Numbered from the stretch's first letter, positions 8,500 to 19,904 are shown. The stretch is 40,100 nt of DNA from Moraxellaceae bacterium (GCA_025363155.1 JANYEL010000206.1:1-40100), one strand, 5' to 3'. Notes: generated by a model not told the origin, from the letters alone. Numbers and translations: made by a program.

Positions 8500-11268
8500 A
8501 TGGCAGTCATTCATGTCGATGGTAAGCAATACGATGTTGATGGTGCGGATAATCTGCTCAAAGCGTGTTTGTCGCTGGGCTTAGATATTCCGTATTTCTG
8601 TTGGCATCCTGCGCTGGGTTCAGTTGGTGCGTGTCGTCAATGCGCGGTGAAGCAATATAACAATGCCGATGATGCCGCAGCAGGTCGTGGTCGTTTGGTG
8701 ATGTCATGTATGACGCCGAACACCGACAATATGTATATTTCGATTGATGATACGGAAGCGGTATCTTTCCGTGCCAGCGTAGTCGAGTGGTTGATGACGA
8801 ATCACCCGCACGATTGTCCAGTCTGTGAAGAAGGTGGTCATTGCCATCTGCAAGATATGACTGTGATGACAGGGCATGACCGTCGTCGCTATCGTTTCAC
8901 CAAGCGTACCCATCAAAATCAATACCTTGGTCCATTCATTTCCCATGAAATGAACCGCTGTATTTCTTGCTACCGTTGTGTGCGTTATTACAATGATTAT
9001 GCAGGCGGTAAAGACCTTGGCGTATTTGGTTCAGCATCGAACGTCTACTTCGGTCGTGCGACTGAAGGCGTGTTAGAAAGCGAATTCTCTGGTAACTTGG
9101 TTGAAGTTTGCCCAACGGGCGTGTTCACCGATAAAACCCACAGCGCACGTTATAACCGTAAATGGGACATGCAATACGCACCAAGCGTTTGCCAACAATG
9201 TTCGAGTGGTTGTAACACGTCACCGGGCGAGCGTTATGGCGAAATTCGTCGTATCGAAAATCGCTTCAACGGTTCAGTGAATCAATATTTCCTCTGTGAC
9301 CGCGGTCGTTTTGGCTATGGTTATGTCAATCGCACAGATCGTCCACGTCAGCCATTACAGTTAGAAGCAGGTAAACAATCTGCGATTACTGTTGATGCAG
9401 CATTGGATCACGTGATTGCAGGTTTAAAAGGCAAGAAAGTTGTCGGTATCGGTTCACCACGTGCATCAGTTGAGACCAACTTTGCATTGCGTGAATTAGT
9501 TGGCACTGCAAATTTCTCATCAGGTGTATCACGTGCAGATCAAGCATTGCTTGAGAAAGCCGCTGAAATCCTGCAAACCGAAGGCATTTACAATCCGAAT
9601 TTGCGCGAAGTTGAAGATGCAGATGCCGTATTAATTCTGGGTGAAGATATTACCCAAACAGCAGCACGTGTTGCTTTGGCTGTTCGTCAAGCAGCGAAAA
9701 CGCATGCTGAAGATATGGCAGCAAAACTCAGAACTCAAGAGTGGTTAGCTGAGCCTGTTGCGCGTATTGGTCAACGTGAACAAAGCCCAATTTACATTCT
9801 GTCTGTGACTGAAACCAAACTAGATGAATTGGCAGAAGGCGGTTGTATCGCGACGCCAAACGACATCGCTCGTTTAGGTTTTGCAGTTGCCGCGAGCATT
9901 GCGAGTCAACCAATCACAGGTCTGGCAGATGAAGCAATTGAATTTGCACATAGCATTGCAGCGGCGCTGAAAGCGGCGAAAAAGCCTTTGATCGTCACTG
10001 GTACTACTTTGCAAGAGCCTGCATTACTTGAAGCAGCGGCGCAAATTGTGCAGAACTTAGGTAGCTACTTTGCTATTCAAAATCAGGCGACTCAAGAACG
10101 AGCGGGTCATGCAGGCATTAACATCGTGGTTCCAGAAGTGAACTCGATGGGCTTGGCACTTCTTGCACAGCATGGTGGGGCATTGCCATTAGAAGATTTG
10201 GTTGATGCGGAATTTGACGTATTGGTCATTGCTGAAAATGATCTGACACGTCGTTTACCGAAAGCCACGCTACAGTCTATTTTGACTAAGGCGCAGCAAG
10301 TGATTGTGCTTGATCATCAAGCAACTGATACTGCAACGCATGCACACATAGTATTGCCAGCGGCAAGTTTTGCTGAAGGTGATGGTACGGTCGTATCGGC
10401 GGAAGGTCGTGCACAGCGTTATTTCCAAGTGTTTGATGCAACGTATTACGATGCCAATATTACGATTAAAGATAGCTGGCGCTGGTTGCATGCGATCAAA
10501 TCAGGTTTAAGCAATACTGCGATTGAATGGACTGTACTGGATGATGTGATCGAAGCGATTGCTCGTTCAATTCCACAGTTGGAATCGATTGTGGATGCTG
10601 CACCGAATGCAGGCTATCGCGTACATGGTCTGAAAGTGGCGCGTGAACCGCGTCGTTATTCAGGTCGTACTTCGATGCAAGCAAAATTGAATGTGCATGA
10701 AGTCCGTCAACCTCAAGATAAAGATTCTGCATTGACCTTCTCCATGGAAGGTTATGTGGGTCCGCAAGAAAACAGTTCGTTGATTCCATTCGCATGGGCA
10801 CCGGGTTGGAATTCACCACAATCATGGAACAAATTCCAAGATGAAGTCGGCGGACACTTGAAAGCAGGTGATCCAGGCGTACGCTTGTTTGATCAATTGC
10901 GCAAAACTGCAAAGCGCAGCTATGTTGCACCTGATGCGGAAACGGACACAGGCTATAAATTATTACCAGTCGCAAACCTTTACGCATCTGATGAAATGGC
11001 AGCACGTGCGCCAGTTATGCAAGAGCGTATCGGCGATGCGTATTTGACCTTGAGTGTTGAAACTGCTGAACAGTTAATACTGCAAGATGGTCAAGATGTC
11101 TTATTAAAAGTTGGTTCAGACGAAATTCGTTTGCCAATGAACATCAGTGAAAATCTGCCAGTCGGCGTGATTGGTTATCCACTCGGCCAATTGATGGCGT
11201 TGGATTTATCACAATCTGTTGTGATCCAAGCTGCGCCAGCTGTTCAATCCGCAGTAGTAGGGGGCTAA
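8500..11268 (+). CDS. nuoG: NADH-quinone oxidoreductase subunit G (NuoG)
   Basis: The large 75-kDa-type iron-sulphur subunit (922 residues; E. coli about 908). All cluster ligands can be read: N1b C34, C45, C48, C70; N5 H102, C106, C109, C115 ([14 protein letters not shown]); N6a C154, C157, C160, C204; and the N7 set C231, C234, C238, C266, which only some bacterial complexes retain. The remainder is the molybdopterin-oxidoreductase-like domain, which has no cofactor role in complex I. AAGGA lies 6 bases before the ATG. One base separates its stop from nuoH. Confidence 0.96.
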   Translation: MAVIHVDGKQYDVDGADNLLKACLSLGLDIPYFCWHPALGSVGACRQCAVKQYNNADDAAAGRGRLVMSCMTPNTDNMYISIDDTEAVSFRASVVEWLMTNHPHDCPVCEEGGHCHLQDMTVMTGHDRRRYRFTKRTHQNQYLGPFISHEMNRCISCYRCVRYYNDYAGGKDLGVFGSASNVYFGRATEGVLESEFSGNLVEVCPTGVFTDKTHSARYNRKWDMQYAPSVCQQCSSGCNTSPGERYGEIRRIENRFNGSVNQYFLCDRGRFGYGYVNRTDRPRQPLQLEAGKQSAITVDAALDHVIAGLKGKKVVGIGSPRASVETNFALRELVGTANFSSGVSRADQALLEKAAEILQTEGIYNPNLREVEDADAVLILGEDITQTAARVALAVRQAAKTHAEDMAAKLRTQEWLAEPVARIGQREQSPIYILSVTETKLDELAEGGCIATPNDIARLGFAVAASIASQPITGLADEAIEFAHSIAAALKAAKKPLIVTGTTLQEPALLEAAAQIVQNLGSYFAIQNQATQERAGHAGINIVVPEVNSMGLALLAQHGGALPLEDLVDAEFDVLVIAENDLTRRLPKATLQSILTKAQQVIVLDHQATDTATHAHIVLPAASFAEGDGTVVSAEGRAQRYFQVFDATYYDANITIKDSWRWLHAIKSGLSNTAIEWTVLDDVIEAIARSIPQLESIVDAAPNAGYRVHGLKVAREPRRYSGRTSMQAKLNVHEVRQPQDKDSALTFSMEGYVGPQENSSLIPFAWAPGWNSPQSWNKFQDEVGGHLKAGDPGVRLFDQLRKTAKRSYVAPDAETDTGYKLLPVANLYASDEMAARAPVMQERIGDAYLTLSVETAEQLILQDGQDVLLKVGSDEIRLPMNISENLPVGVIGYPLGQLMALDLSQSVVIQAAPAVQSAVVGG

Positions 11269-11269
11269 G

Positions 11270-12310
11270 ATGAGAGTCGATCCAACGATACCTACTTTTC
11301 TTGCGGATTCGATGACCCAGTCGCAATGGGACATTACTTTTGCAGTTGGACAAGCTGTTGCGATTTTACTGCTGGTCGTGATGATTGGTGGTTTCTTAAG
11401 TTTTGTTGAACGTCGCGTCTTGGCGCTGTGGCAAGATCGTTACGGCCCGAACCGTGTTGGTCCATTTGGTTTATTTCAAATTCTGGCTGACGGCTTGAAG
11501 ATGTTCTTTAAAGAAGACTGGACACCGCCATTTGTTGATAAATTGACTTTCTTTCTTGCGCCTGCGATTGGTATGGGTGCATTGATGCTGTCAATTTTGA
11601 TCATTCCATTTAGCCCAAGTTTGGGTGTGGCTGATCTGAATATCGGGATTCTATTTTTCTTCGGTATGGCGGGTTTAGGTGTTTACGCTGTGATGTTCGC
11701 AGGCTGGGCATCGAATAATAAATTTGCGTTGCTTGGTGGTATTCGTGCCGCTGCACAAACCGTCAGTTACGAAGTGTTTATGGGCTTATCGCTCATGGGT
11801 GTTGTGGCGATGGTCGGTAGCTTTAACCTCCGTGATATCGTTGAATATCAACAAAACCATTTGTGGTTTGTGATTCCGCAATTCTTTGGTTTCTTGACCT
11901 TTATCATTGCTGGTGTTGCGGTGACTCACCGTAGTCCATTTGATGCCCCTGAAGCAGAACAAGATATCGGTGCGGGTTATCACACAGAATACTCAGGCAT
12001 GAAGTGGGGGATGTTCTTCGTTGGTGAATATATCGGCGTAGTCCTAATTTCTTCATTGATCACTGCATTGTTCTTCGGCGGTTGGTTAGCGCCATTCAAT
12101 CTCAATATTCCATTCATTCCACCGCTATTTTGGTTTGTAGCAAAAGTATTGTTCTTTGTCATGATGTTTATTTTGGTTCGTGCTGCATTACCACGACCAC
12201 GTTTTGACCAAATCATGAGCTTCGGTTGGAAAGTCTGTTTACCGATTACGTTAATAAATTTATTGGGCACAGTGGCTTACGTGTTATACACCAGCCCGCT
12301 GCAACCTTAA
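11270..12310 (+). CDS. nuoH: NADH-quinone oxidoreductase subunit H (NuoH)
   Basis: Membrane subunit forming the junction between the peripheral arm and the proton-pumping arm and lining the quinone channel. It has 346 residues and about eight hydrophobic helices. Signatures include [19 protein letters not shown] (about 46-64), the acidic loop motif [19 protein letters not shown] (about 229-247) and [11 protein letters not shown] (about 304-314). The ATG follows the nuoG stop by one base, with a run of G residues just upstream as the likely ribosome binding site. Confidence 0.96.
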   Translation: MRVDPTIPTFLADSMTQSQWDITFAVGQAVAILLLVVMIGGFLSFVERRVLALWQDRYGPNRVGPFGLFQILADGLKMFFKEDWTPPFVDKLTFFLAPAIGMGALMLSILIIPFSPSLGVADLNIGILFFFGMAGLGVYAVMFAGWASNNKFALLGGIRAAAQTVSYEVFMGLSLMGVVAMVGSFNLRDIVEYQQNHLWFVIPQFFGFLTFIIAGVAVTHRSPFDAPEAEQDIGAGYHTEYSGMKWGMFFVGEYIGVVLISSLITALFFGGWLAPFNLNIPFIPPLFWFVAKVLFFVMMFILVRAALPRPRFDQIMSFGWKVCLPITLINLLGTVAYVLYTSPLQP

Positions 12311-12334
12311 AGTATTGCACAGGACTAAATAGAA

Positions 12335-12892
12335 ATGATTAAGTTTTTTGCAGGACTCTTACATGTCATACACGGTGCTGGGACGCAAATCCGTAGCTTG
12401 TGCATGGTGTTCAGCCATGCATGGCGCAAACGCGACACCTTGATGTATCCCGAAGTTCCAGTGAATCCTCCGCCGCGCTATCGTGGTCGGATTGTCCTGA
12501 CGCGTGACCCGGATGGTGAAGAGCGTTGTGTCGCATGTAATTTATGTGCGGTCGCGTGTCCAGTCGGTTGTATTTCTTTGCAGAAAGCTGAGAAAGACGA
12601 TGGACGTTGGTATCCAGAGTTCTTCCGCATTAACTTCAGCCGTTGTATTTTCTGTGGTATGTGCGAAGAAGCTTGTCCAACGACTGCGATTCAGTTGACT
12701 CCTGATTTTGAAATGGCTGAATTTGATCGTCAAAACCTTGTGTATGAAAAAGAACATTTGCTGATTTCAGGTCCTGGTAAATATCACGATTACAATTTCT
12801 ACCGTGTTTCTGGTATGGCATTGAAAGATAAGCCGAAAGGAACTGCGCAAAATGAAGCTGCGCCAGTGGATGTACGAGGTTTGATGCCATGA
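12335..12892 (+). CDS. nuoI: NADH-quinone oxidoreductase subunit I (NuoI)
   Basis: Ferredoxin-like subunit carrying the two [4Fe-4S] clusters N6a/N6b that pass electrons towards N2 (naming varies). It has 185 residues, very close to E. coli NuoI. Two complete CxxCxxCxxxCP motifs: C65, C68, C71, C75 ([12 protein letters not shown]) and C104, C107, C110, C114 ([12 protein letters not shown]). The conserved [18 protein letters not shown] lies before the first. An AGGA about 11 bases ahead supports the ATG. It overlaps nuoJ by four bases. Confidence 0.96.
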   Translation: MIKFFAGLLHVIHGAGTQIRSLCMVFSHAWRKRDTLMYPEVPVNPPPRYRGRIVLTRDPDGEERCVACNLCAVACPVGCISLQKAEKDDGRWYPEFFRINFSRCIFCGMCEEACPTTAIQLTPDFEMAEFDRQNLVYEKEHLLISGPGKYHDYNFYRVSGMALKDKPKGTAQNEAAPVDVRGLMP

Positions 12893-13542
12893 TGATGACA
12901 AAGATAATGAATGCTTGGCCGTTCTACGCGATTGCTTTGATTACGATTTTTACCACGATCCGTACCGTCACCAATACAAATCCAGTGCATGCGCTGCTGA
13001 ATTTGATTATTTCTTTATTGTCGGTTGCGGGCTTGTTCTTTTGCTTAGGTGCGCCGTTTGCGGCGGCGCTGGAAGTGATTGTCTATGCAGGCGCGATTTT
13101 GGTGTTGTTTGTGTTTGTGGTAATGATGCTGAACTTAGGTTCGGTCACCGTTGCGCAAGAAAAGCGTTGGTACAGTGCAGAAACTTGGGCATGGCCTGCT
13201 GGTTTGGCATTTCTGCTGGGCTTAGCAATTGTTTATTTGCTTGGTAGCGGTGAGTATTCACCACAAGCAGCAGTTGCAGGCGTACAAACAGTCGGCGCAA
13301 AAGAAGTCGGTATTTCTTTGTTTGGTCCATATTTACTGTTGGTTGAGTTGGCATCACTGCTGTTATTAGCGGCATTGGTTGCGGCGTACCATCTCGGACG
13401 CAACACTGACGGTTTCAATGATCCGATTGAAATTCGTAACTTGCCAAAAGAAACCGCTGCAAAAATTAAACTCAGCCAAGAAGCACACGAAGCTGAACAC
13501 CTTGCTCAGCAGCAAGCGGCGAAAAAAGGAGCATCTCAATGA
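12889..13542 (+). CDS. nuoJ: NADH-quinone oxidoreductase subunit J (NuoJ)
   Basis: Five-helix membrane subunit. It has 217 residues against 184 in E. coli; the difference is mainly a polar C-terminal tail (about 175-217, rich in Ala, Glu, Lys and Gln). The conserved third helix is [20 protein letters not shown] (about 64-83). Two ATG codons lie in a row (12889 and 12892); the first gives the usual ATGA coupling with nuoI. Its stop overlaps the nuoK start. Confidence 0.94.
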   Translation: MMMTKIMNAWPFYAIALITIFTTIRTVTNTNPVHALLNLIISLLSVAGLFFCLGAPFAAALEVIVYAGAILVLFVFVVMMLNLGSVTVAQEKRWYSAETWAWPAGLAFLLGLAIVYLLGSGEYSPQAAVAGVQTVGAKEVGISLFGPYLLLVELASLLLLAALVAAYHLGRNTDGFNDPIEIRNLPKETAAKIKLSQEAHEAEHLAQQQAAKKGASQ

Positions 13543-13844
13543 TTATCCCTTTAGAACACGGCTTAATTTTGTCTGCCATTTTATTTGCGATCGGCTTTTA
13601 TGGCGTGATGGCACGCCGTAACTTGATGTTTATTCTCATGAGCATTGAAGTCATGATGAATGCTGCGGCATTGGCTTTCGTAGTGGCAGGTTCACGTTGG
13701 GTACAACCTGATGGGCAAGTGATGTTTATTTTGATTTTGACCTTAGCAGCAGCGGAAGCGAGTATTGGTCTTGCGATTTTGTTGCAGTTTTATCGTCGAT
13801 TCCAGCATTTGGATATTGATGCAGCCAGTGAGATGCACGGATGA
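13539..13844 (+). CDS. nuoK: NADH-quinone oxidoreductase subunit K (NuoK)
   Basis: Small antiporter-like membrane subunit with three helices and two buried glutamates. The 101-residue protein has the expected size and the motifs [18 protein letters not shown] (about 30-47) and [21 protein letters not shown] (split by helix 3), which contain the conserved Glu of helices 2 and 3. AAGGAG lies 8 bases before the ATG, and both ends overlap neighbours by ATGA. Confidence 0.95.
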   Translation: MIIPLEHGLILSAILFAIGFYGVMARRNLMFILMSIEVMMNAAALAFVVAGSRWVQPDGQVMFILILTLAAAEASIGLAILLQFYRRFQHLDIDAASEMHG

Positions 13845-15724
13845 GCCAGTCAATGATCTCTCTATTGCCTTTGACCTTTATTCTGCCATTTATTGGTTTC
13901 CTTATTCTTGCAACACTGCGTGATCGTTTGTCAGAAACGATGGTTGTGGTGATCGGTGTGGGCAATATGGCGCTGTCTGCGCTGATTGCTTTGCTGGCAG
14001 GTATTGAATTTTTGCAATTGCCGACGATAGCTGGTCAGGCGGTTGCAGTTCACAAAGTGTTGTGGACATGGATGCAAGTGGGTACATTTGCTCCAGCATT
14101 TGGTTTGCACTTTGATGGTTTAGCATTAACGATGACAGGAATCATCACAGGTGTGGGTTTCCTGATTCATCTGTTTGCGTCATGGTATATGCGCGGTGAT
14201 GCGACCTACGCACGTTTCTTCTCGTACATGAATTTGTTCGTCGCCAGCATGTTGCTACTGGTACTTGGCGATAACTTAGTACTGTTGTATTTAGGCTGGG
14301 AAGGTGTGGGTATTTGCTCATACTTGCTGATCGGTTACTACTACCATGATCTAGCCAATGGTCGCGCGGCGATCAAAGCGTTTACCGTGACACGTGTTGG
14401 TGATGTTTTCCTCGCACTCGGCATGTTCATGATTTTTAAAGAACTGGGTACGCTGAATATTCAAGAAATTTTGCACCGTGCTCCTGAGTTGCTCGCAAGT
14501 GGCAATGTGCAACTGATTGCTTTGCTCATCCTCGGTGGAGCAATGGGTAAATCGGCACAGATTCCACTGCATACTTGGTTGGCGGACGCGATGGCGGGTC
14601 CAACACCCGTTTCTGCATTGATTCACGCTGCGACTATGGTAACAGCGGGTGTGTACTTAATTGCACGCATGCATCCAATCTTCTTAGATGCTCCAAACGT
14701 TTTAGATTTTGTCGGTTATGTGGGCGCGGCGGGTGTGTTGATTTCAGGTTTTTCTGCACTGGCACAAACAGACATTAAGCGCGTACTGGCTTATTCAACA
14801 ATGGGTCAAATTGGCTATATGTTCTTGGCGCTGGGCGTCGGGGCTTGGCAAGCGGCAATTTTCCATTTGATGGCGCATGCGTTTTTTAAAGCATTACTGT
14901 TCCTTTCTTCGGGTGCAGTTATTCTGGCGTGTCACCACGAACAAAACATTTTCAAAATGGGCGGCTTGTGGAAGAAGATTCCATTCGTCTATGTCTGTTT
15001 CTTGGTTGGTGGCGGCGCATTGGTTGCATTACCATTCGTCACGGTCGGCTTCTATTCTAAAGATCCAATTCTTTGGCAAGCATGGGCTTCTGGTCATCAG
15101 AATGTATTCTGGGCGGGCTTATTTGGCGCGTTCTTAACGTCGGTCTATACCACGCGTTTGATCTGGACTGTGTTTCATGGTCAAGAAAATGGTCATTCAG
15201 AGCCAATCAAAGGCATCACTTATTGGTTGCCTCTCGCGATTTTATTGGTGTTATCAACATTTGTTGGTTCGTGGATTCAACTGCCGTTAGCTGGTGTATT
15301 ACCTGAATTCCATGCTTTAGCAGCATTTGAGCATGATGAACATTTCATCGAGTTGATTTCGATTGCGACTGCCTTGGGCGGGTTAGTGGTTGGTTTCTTA
15401 TTGTTCTCTGGTAAACGTACTTTGGTGAATAAGTTTAATCAAACGCGTATTGGCGCTGGTTTAGGCTTTGCGATGTATAACGCATTTGGCTTTGATGCAT
15501 TGTTTGACTTGCTGTTTACCAAACCATTCTTTGCTATTGCGCGCTTGATTAAATCTGATCCTGTGGACAGATTCTGGAGCATCGTTCCAGCAATCGTGCG
15601 CGGCGGTAATGCGTGGACGACACAAGGTCAAAAAGGTTTACTGCGTGGATATGTGGCAAGCACAGCATTTGGTGCAATTGTGTTGCTATTTACGTTGTTA
15701 GCAATTCAGGTTATGGGGAAATAA
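13841..15724 (+). CDS. nuoL: NADH-quinone oxidoreductase subunit L (NuoL)
   Basis: Distal Mrp-antiporter-like proton-pumping subunit, with the long lateral helix at its C-terminus. It has 627 residues (E. coli 613) and many hydrophobic helices. The family core [19 protein letters not shown] (about 150-168), the [19 protein letters not shown] stretch (about 243-261) and [20 protein letters not shown] (about 307-326) carry the Glu, Lys and His residues of the proton path. Starts at the ATGA overlap with nuoK and ends one base before nuoM. Confidence 0.96.
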   Translation: MSQSMISLLPLTFILPFIGFLILATLRDRLSETMVVVIGVGNMALSALIALLAGIEFLQLPTIAGQAVAVHKVLWTWMQVGTFAPAFGLHFDGLALTMTGIITGVGFLIHLFASWYMRGDATYARFFSYMNLFVASMLLLVLGDNLVLLYLGWEGVGICSYLLIGYYYHDLANGRAAIKAFTVTRVGDVFLALGMFMIFKELGTLNIQEILHRAPELLASGNVQLIALLILGGAMGKSAQIPLHTWLADAMAGPTPVSALIHAATMVTAGVYLIARMHPIFLDAPNVLDFVGYVGAAGVLISGFSALAQTDIKRVLAYSTMGQIGYMFLALGVGAWQAAIFHLMAHAFFKALLFLSSGAVILACHHEQNIFKMGGLWKKIPFVYVCFLVGGGALVALPFVTVGFYSKDPILWQAWASGHQNVFWAGLFGAFLTSVYTTRLIWTVFHGQENGHSEPIKGITYWLPLAILLVLSTFVGSWIQLPLAGVLPEFHALAAFEHDEHFIELISIATALGGLVVGFLLFSGKRTLVNKFNQTRIGAGLGFAMYNAFGFDALFDLLFTKPFFAIARLIKSDPVDRFWSIVPAIVRGGNAWTTQGQKGLLRGYVASTAFGAIVLLFTLLAIQVMGK

Positions 15725-15725
15725 G

Positions 15726-17384
15726 ATGGATTTACAATTTCAAAATAATCTGATTTTGCCGTTATTGATACTGATTCCATTTATCACTGGTTTTTTGTGT
15801 TGGATTGCTGAGAAAGGTAGTATTCGTACGCCGCGTTGGATTGCGTTGTTTGGCATGAGCTTGACGCTACTGCTGTGCATTCATTTATGGATGAATGGCA
15901 ACTACAGCGCATCGGCGCAAATGCTGGTTCAAGCGGGTACACCGCCTGTTTGGCAAGCAGAATTTTACATGCCGTGGATTCCACAGCTGGGCATTAGCAT
16001 CCATCTTGCTTTAGATGGTTTGTCACTGATGATGGTGGCGTTGACTGCATTACTCGGTGTGCTGGCTGTTGGTTGTTCATGGGGTGAGATTCAGAAGCAT
16101 GTTGGCTTCTTCCATCTCAATTTGTTGTGGAGTTTGGGCGGCGTAATCGGCGTGTTCCTTGCGATCGATATGTTCCTGTTCTTCTTCTTTTGGGAAATGA
16201 TGCTGGTTCCGATCTACTTCCTGATCGCCCTTTGGGGACATGCAGGTTCAAACGGTCGTAGCCGCGTTTATGCCGCAACTAAGTTCTTTATTTATACCCA
16301 AGCCTCTGGTTTGGTGATGTTGGTCGGCATTTTGACGTTGGTATTGCTGAACTATCAGCAAACGCGTCATCTTAGCTTTGACTATATGATGCTGCTCGGA
16401 ACACAGTTCCCACCAGGTTTTGAATATGGTCTGATGCTGACCTTCTTTATCGCATTTGCGGTGAAACTCCCAGTAGTGCCGTTCCATGGTTGGTTGCCTG
16501 ATGCGCATGCGCAAGCACCCACAGCGGGTTCGGTGGATTTGGCAGGTATTTTGATCAAAACTGCTGCATATGGTTTGCTGCGGTTTGTGTTGCCGTTATT
16601 CCCACATGCATCTGCTGAGTTTGCACCGATTGCGATTACGCTTGGCTTGATCGGTGTGTTCTATGGCGCATGGGTTGCGTTTATACAAACTGATATTAAA
16701 CGTCTGGTTGCTTATACCAGCGTGTCACACATGGGCTTTATTTTGATTGCGTTGTACGCAGGCAATCTGATGACGATGCAGGGTCTGATGGTTCAGATGT
16801 TGGCACACGGTTTGTCATCTGCTGCGCTGTTTATCATGTGTGGTCAAATTTACGAACGCCTACATACTCGTGATCTCCGTCAAATGGGTGGGATTTGGGG
16901 AAGGGCGCGTTATTTACCCGTCTTCATGATGTTCTTTAGTGCGGCGTTACTAGGTATTCCAGGCACAGGGAACTTCATCGGTGAGTTCCTGATTCTGCTG
17001 GGTGCATTTGCGCAATTCCCTTGGTATGTCGTATTGGCAACGATCAGCTTGGTGCTTGCTGGATTGTATTCGCTGTATATGATTCATCAAACTTTGTTTG
17101 GTCATCCACATGGTGCCGAAGAAAAAGCGGATGATCATGCACATGACGCGTATGCTGATCACGCACATGGTTCAGCAGATAAATCAGCGTTTGCGATTAC
17201 CGATCTGAATGCACGTGAATTATCAATGTTGATTACGATGGCCGCAGGACTGGTTTGGTTGGGTTTATATCCACAAAAGGTTCTTGATACGTCTGCACAA
17301 ACAATGCAATGGGTTAGTCATGCATACCATACGCCACTGTTTCCCGCACTTCCTACACTTACATCAGGCACGGGAGTTCACTAA
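15726..17384 (+). CDS. nuoM: NADH-quinone oxidoreductase subunit M (NuoM) with His-rich loop
   Basis: Second antiporter-like pumping subunit, 552 residues (E. coli about 509). Core motifs are FFFFWEMMLVPIYFLIALWG (about 153-172), FHGWLPDAHAQAPTAGSV (about 253-270) and IQTDIKRLVAYTSVSHMGF (about 319-337). Between the last two predicted helices (about 458-485) lies a hydrophilic insert with eight histidines, containing DDHAHDAYADHAHG; I do not recall it in the E. coli protein. The upstream GGGGAAATAAG supplies the ribosome binding site. Confidence 0.95.
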   Translation: MDLQFQNNLILPLLILIPFITGFLCWIAEKGSIRTPRWIALFGMSLTLLLCIHLWMNGNYSASAQMLVQAGTPPVWQAEFYMPWIPQLGISIHLALDGLSLMMVALTALLGVLAVGCSWGEIQKHVGFFHLNLLWSLGGVIGVFLAIDMFLFFFFWEMMLVPIYFLIALWGHAGSNGRSRVYAATKFFIYTQASGLVMLVGILTLVLLNYQQTRHLSFDYMMLLGTQFPPGFEYGLMLTFFIAFAVKLPVVPFHGWLPDAHAQAPTAGSVDLAGILIKTAAYGLLRFVLPLFPHASAEFAPIAITLGLIGVFYGAWVAFIQTDIKRLVAYTSVSHMGFILIALYAGNLMTMQGLMVQMLAHGLSSAALFIMCGQIYERLHTRDLRQMGGIWGRARYLPVFMMFFSAALLGIPGTGNFIGEFLILLGAFAQFPWYVVLATISLVLAGLYSLYMIHQTLFGHPHGAEEKADDHAHDAYADHAHGSADKSAFAITDLNARELSMLITMAAGLVWLGLYPQKVLDTSAQTMQWVSHAYHTPLFPALPTLTSGTGVH

Positions 17385-17387
17385 GCC

Positions 17388-18848
17388 ATGACGAATGAAC
17401 TCAATTTGGTGAGCCTACTTCCCTTAATGCCAGTGTTTATTGTCAGCATGACCTCGATTTTGGTGATGTTGCTGATTTCGATTAAACGTCATCATACGCT
17501 CAGTGCCACGGTTACCGTGTTAGGTTTGAATGCTGCATTAGCATGGATCATTTTCTACTTTATGAATGGTGCGCCTTCTTCAGTCATGGGTTTATTCATG
17601 GTTGATGGTTTTTCGTTGTTCTATATGGCATTGATTTTGGTCGCTGGTTTGGCGTGTTGTACGTTATCTCATGCGTATATTCATGACTATCAAGATAATA
17701 AAGAAGAGCTATACATTCTTTTGTTGATTGCCATTGCTGGTGGTCTGCTCTTGGTTTCTGCACAAAATATGTCTTCGTTCTTCATTGGTTTAGAGCTGTT
17801 ATCAGTTCCAACTTATGGATTGCTGGCATATACCCACGAACGTAATAAGTCGTTGGAAGCAGGCATCAAATACATGGTGTTGTCAGCAACGGCATCGGCA
17901 TCTATTTTGATGGGCATGGCGTTCCTCTATGCATATAGTGGGACATTGAGCTTTCATCAATTAGGTGAAGTACTGATCACGACGCTGCATGAGCCATTGG
18001 CTGTGGCTGGCGTGGGCTTGATTTTAGTCGGTCTCGCGTTCAAATTGTCACTTGCACCGTTTCATCGTTGGACACCTGATGTCTATCAAGGCGCGCCAGC
18101 ACCGATTGCGACATTCTTGGCCACAGTCAGCAAAGTCGCAGTGCTTGGTTTAACGTTACGTTTCTTATTCAGCAGCGGCGTTTTGGCAATGGAAGGCGTT
18201 CGCGTTATTCTGACCATTATCGCTGTTCTGTCGGTGATTATCGGTAACTTGCTCGCGGTTCGCCAATCGAATCTGAAGCGTCTATTGGGTTATTCATCCA
18301 TTGCGCATTTAGGTTATATTCTGATCGCTTTAGTGGCGGCGGGTATGTCAAGCTTGCCGACTATCAATATTTATATTGTGGCGTATGTACTGACAACAAT
18401 CGGTGCGTTCGGTGCGGTTGCGCTGATGTCTAGTCCTTATGATGGTGATGAAGCAGAATCATTGGCTGATTACCGTGGTCTGTTCTGGCGTCGCCCAGTG
18501 TTGACTGCAGTATTAACCGTGATGATGCTTTCACTAGCAGGTATCCCACTTACGGCTGGCTTTATTGCGAAATTCTTCGTGATTTTATCAGCGGTGACTG
18601 GTACTGCATGGGTACTGTTGGCTGTTGTGATTTTGGGTTCTGCAATCGGTTTGTATTACTATTTGCGTGTTCTTGTGGTGTTGTACATGACGCCGCCAGA
18701 GAAGAAAGGTTTAGACGCGCAAGGTAATTGGGGAATGCAAGCGGGCGGTGTGATGGTGTTGTTAACATCATTGTTGGTCTTGGTTTTAGGTGTTTATCCT
18801 GCGCCTTTGATTTGGATCGCGAATCTTGCACGAATCGTTCCTCATTAA
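17388..18848 (+). CDS. nuoN: NADH-quinone oxidoreductase subunit N (NuoN)
   Basis: Third antiporter-like subunit and last gene of the operon. Its 486 residues match E. coli NuoN (485). Visible motifs: FFIGLELLSVPTYGLLAY (about 128-145), the proton-path stretch FHRWTPDVYQGAPAP (about 225-239) and QSNLKRLLGYSSIAHLGY (about 290-307). Three bases separate it from nuoM. An intrinsic terminator follows 22 bases after the stop, closing the transcription unit. Confidence 0.96.
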   Translation: MTNELNLVSLLPLMPVFIVSMTSILVMLLISIKRHHTLSATVTVLGLNAALAWIIFYFMNGAPSSVMGLFMVDGFSLFYMALILVAGLACCTLSHAYIHDYQDNKEELYILLLIAIAGGLLLVSAQNMSSFFIGLELLSVPTYGLLAYTHERNKSLEAGIKYMVLSATASASILMGMAFLYAYSGTLSFHQLGEVLITTLHEPLAVAGVGLILVGLAFKLSLAPFHRWTPDVYQGAPAPIATFLATVSKVAVLGLTLRFLFSSGVLAMEGVRVILTIIAVLSVIIGNLLAVRQSNLKRLLGYSSIAHLGYILIALVAAGMSSLPTINIYIVAYVLTTIGAFGAVALMSSPYDGDEAESLADYRGLFWRRPVLTAVLTVMMLSLAGIPLTAGFIAKFFVILSAVTGTAWVLLAVVILGSAIGLYYYLRVLVVLYMTPPEKKGLDAQGNWGMQAGGVMVLLTSLLVLVLGVYPAPLIWIANLARIVPH

Positions 18849-18870
18849 ACTTTTGATGAGTTGAATAGCT

Positions 18871-18899
18871 AAAAAACCAGACTTCGTGTCTGGTTTTTT
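18871..18899 (+). terminator. Intrinsic terminator of the nuo operon
   Basis: The stem CCAGAC (18877-18882) / GTCTGG (18888-18893) has a 5-base loop, preceded by six A and followed by six T. The symmetry means it could also stop transcripts arriving from the convergent LysR gene. Confidence 0.92.
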
Positions 18900-18928
18900 A
18901 TTGCCGATGCTTTTTCATAGACACAAGA

Positions 18929-18992
18929 TCACTGAGCCTGTCGAAGTGAGGTGATGCTGATATACCGCACATTTCGACTCCGCTCAATGAGC
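18929..18992. repeat. Dispersed palindromic repeat (GAGC-TGTCGAAG type)
   Basis: ACTGAGCCTGTCGAAGTG (18931-18948) faces the imperfect inverse CATTTCGACTCCGCTCAATG (18970-18989). The same words recur around the vapBC genes (28050-28154 and 28855-28940). It lies between the convergent 3' ends of nuoN and the LysR gene, a typical site for REP-like sequences. Confidence 0.6.
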
Positions 18993-19013
18993 TATTGATC
19001 CTTCAATTAAAGA

Positions 19014-19904
19014 TTAAACCGCTTCCTGACAATACGCCATAAAGGCTTTCATTCCCGGCCCTTGGTATTTCTGGCGGTGGACGACTAAGAAGAAGGGGCG
19101 AACGAGCATCCAGAAAGGGGTGTTTAAAATCACCAATTGCCCAGCGGCGATCATCGGCTCAACGGCTAAACGAGATACACAGCCGACACCAATGCCACCA
19201 GCCACAACCTTAAGAATCGCTTCGTTATGACCCAAGGTTAAGCGGAGTTTGGTGTCAGGAAAATCATTTAAGACTACATTATCAAATACTTCTCGTGTGC
19301 CTGAGCCTTCTTCACGGACGATCCATTCAACGTCTTTAAAATCTTCTAAAACGAGTGGTGTATGCTGCTGCTTGAGCGCAAGAGGATGGGTGGCTGCGGT
19401 ACAGACAGCGAGTTCATCCGTGCTCCATGGTATAGCTTGTAATTGCGGCACATTGCACGAACCTTCGATTAAGCCGAGGTCGAGTTGGAACTGGCTGACG
19501 GCTTCAATGATTTGGCGGGTATTACCGACTTGTAAGTGAAGTTGTGCATCGGGTTTTTTTAAGATAAATCCTGCGATGAGATCAGGCATTAAATAGTCGC
19601 TAATGGTCAACGTTGAACCCAAACGAATATCGACCGATTGCAATTCACCGCGCGCTGCTTGCTCAAAGGCTTCAGCGCGACCCAGAATTTCTAAGGCTTG
19701 GGGCAACAGGTAACGACCCAAATCATTGAGGTGCAAACGCTTGCCTTGGCGATCAAAAAGCGGTGATTCTATGCCGCTTTCGAGGTCTGATAATGCCATG
19801 CTGGCGGCGCTTTGGGTTAAGCGAACAGCTTCACTGGCGCGCGTCACCGTGCCTTCTTGAGCAATGGCTACGAACACCGCTAACTGTCGCAAAGTCATAC
19901 GCAT
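19014..19904 (-). CDS. finR: LysR-family regulator, FinR/YeiE-like
   Basis: A 296-residue LysR-type regulator with an N-terminal winged helix-turn-helix (about 4-63: TLRQLAVFVAIAQEGTVTRA, then QSAASMALSDLE) and a two-lobed effector domain. Several stretches (IVREEGSGTRE, GHNEAILKVVAGGIGVGCVS) read like E. coli YeiE. Its position, divergent from a ferredoxin-NADP reductase with about 95 bp between the starts, is that of Pseudomonas finR, which activates fpr under oxidative stress. The name rests on that arrangement plus family likeness; the inducer cannot be read from sequence. Other LysR subfamilies remain possible. Confidence 0.8.
   Translation of the reverse strand: MRMTLRQLAVFVAIAQEGTVTRASEAVRLTQSAASMALSDLESGIESPLFDRQGKRLHLNDLGRYLLPQALEILGRAEAFEQAARGELQSVDIRLGSTLTISDYLMPDLIAGFILKKPDAQLHLQVGNTRQIIEAVSQFQLDLGLIEGSCNVPQLQAIPWSTDELAVCTAATHPLALKQQHTPLVLEDFKDVEWIVREEGSGTREVFDNVVLNDFPDTKLRLTLGHNEAILKVVAGGIGVGCVSRLAVEPMIAAGQLVILNTPFWMLVRPFFLVVHRQKYQGPGMKAFMAYCQEAV

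Noticed and set aside
10496-11005. 169-codon antisense frame inside nuoG
   Set aside because: Lies fully opposite a conserved gene; the composition is that of a shadow frame.
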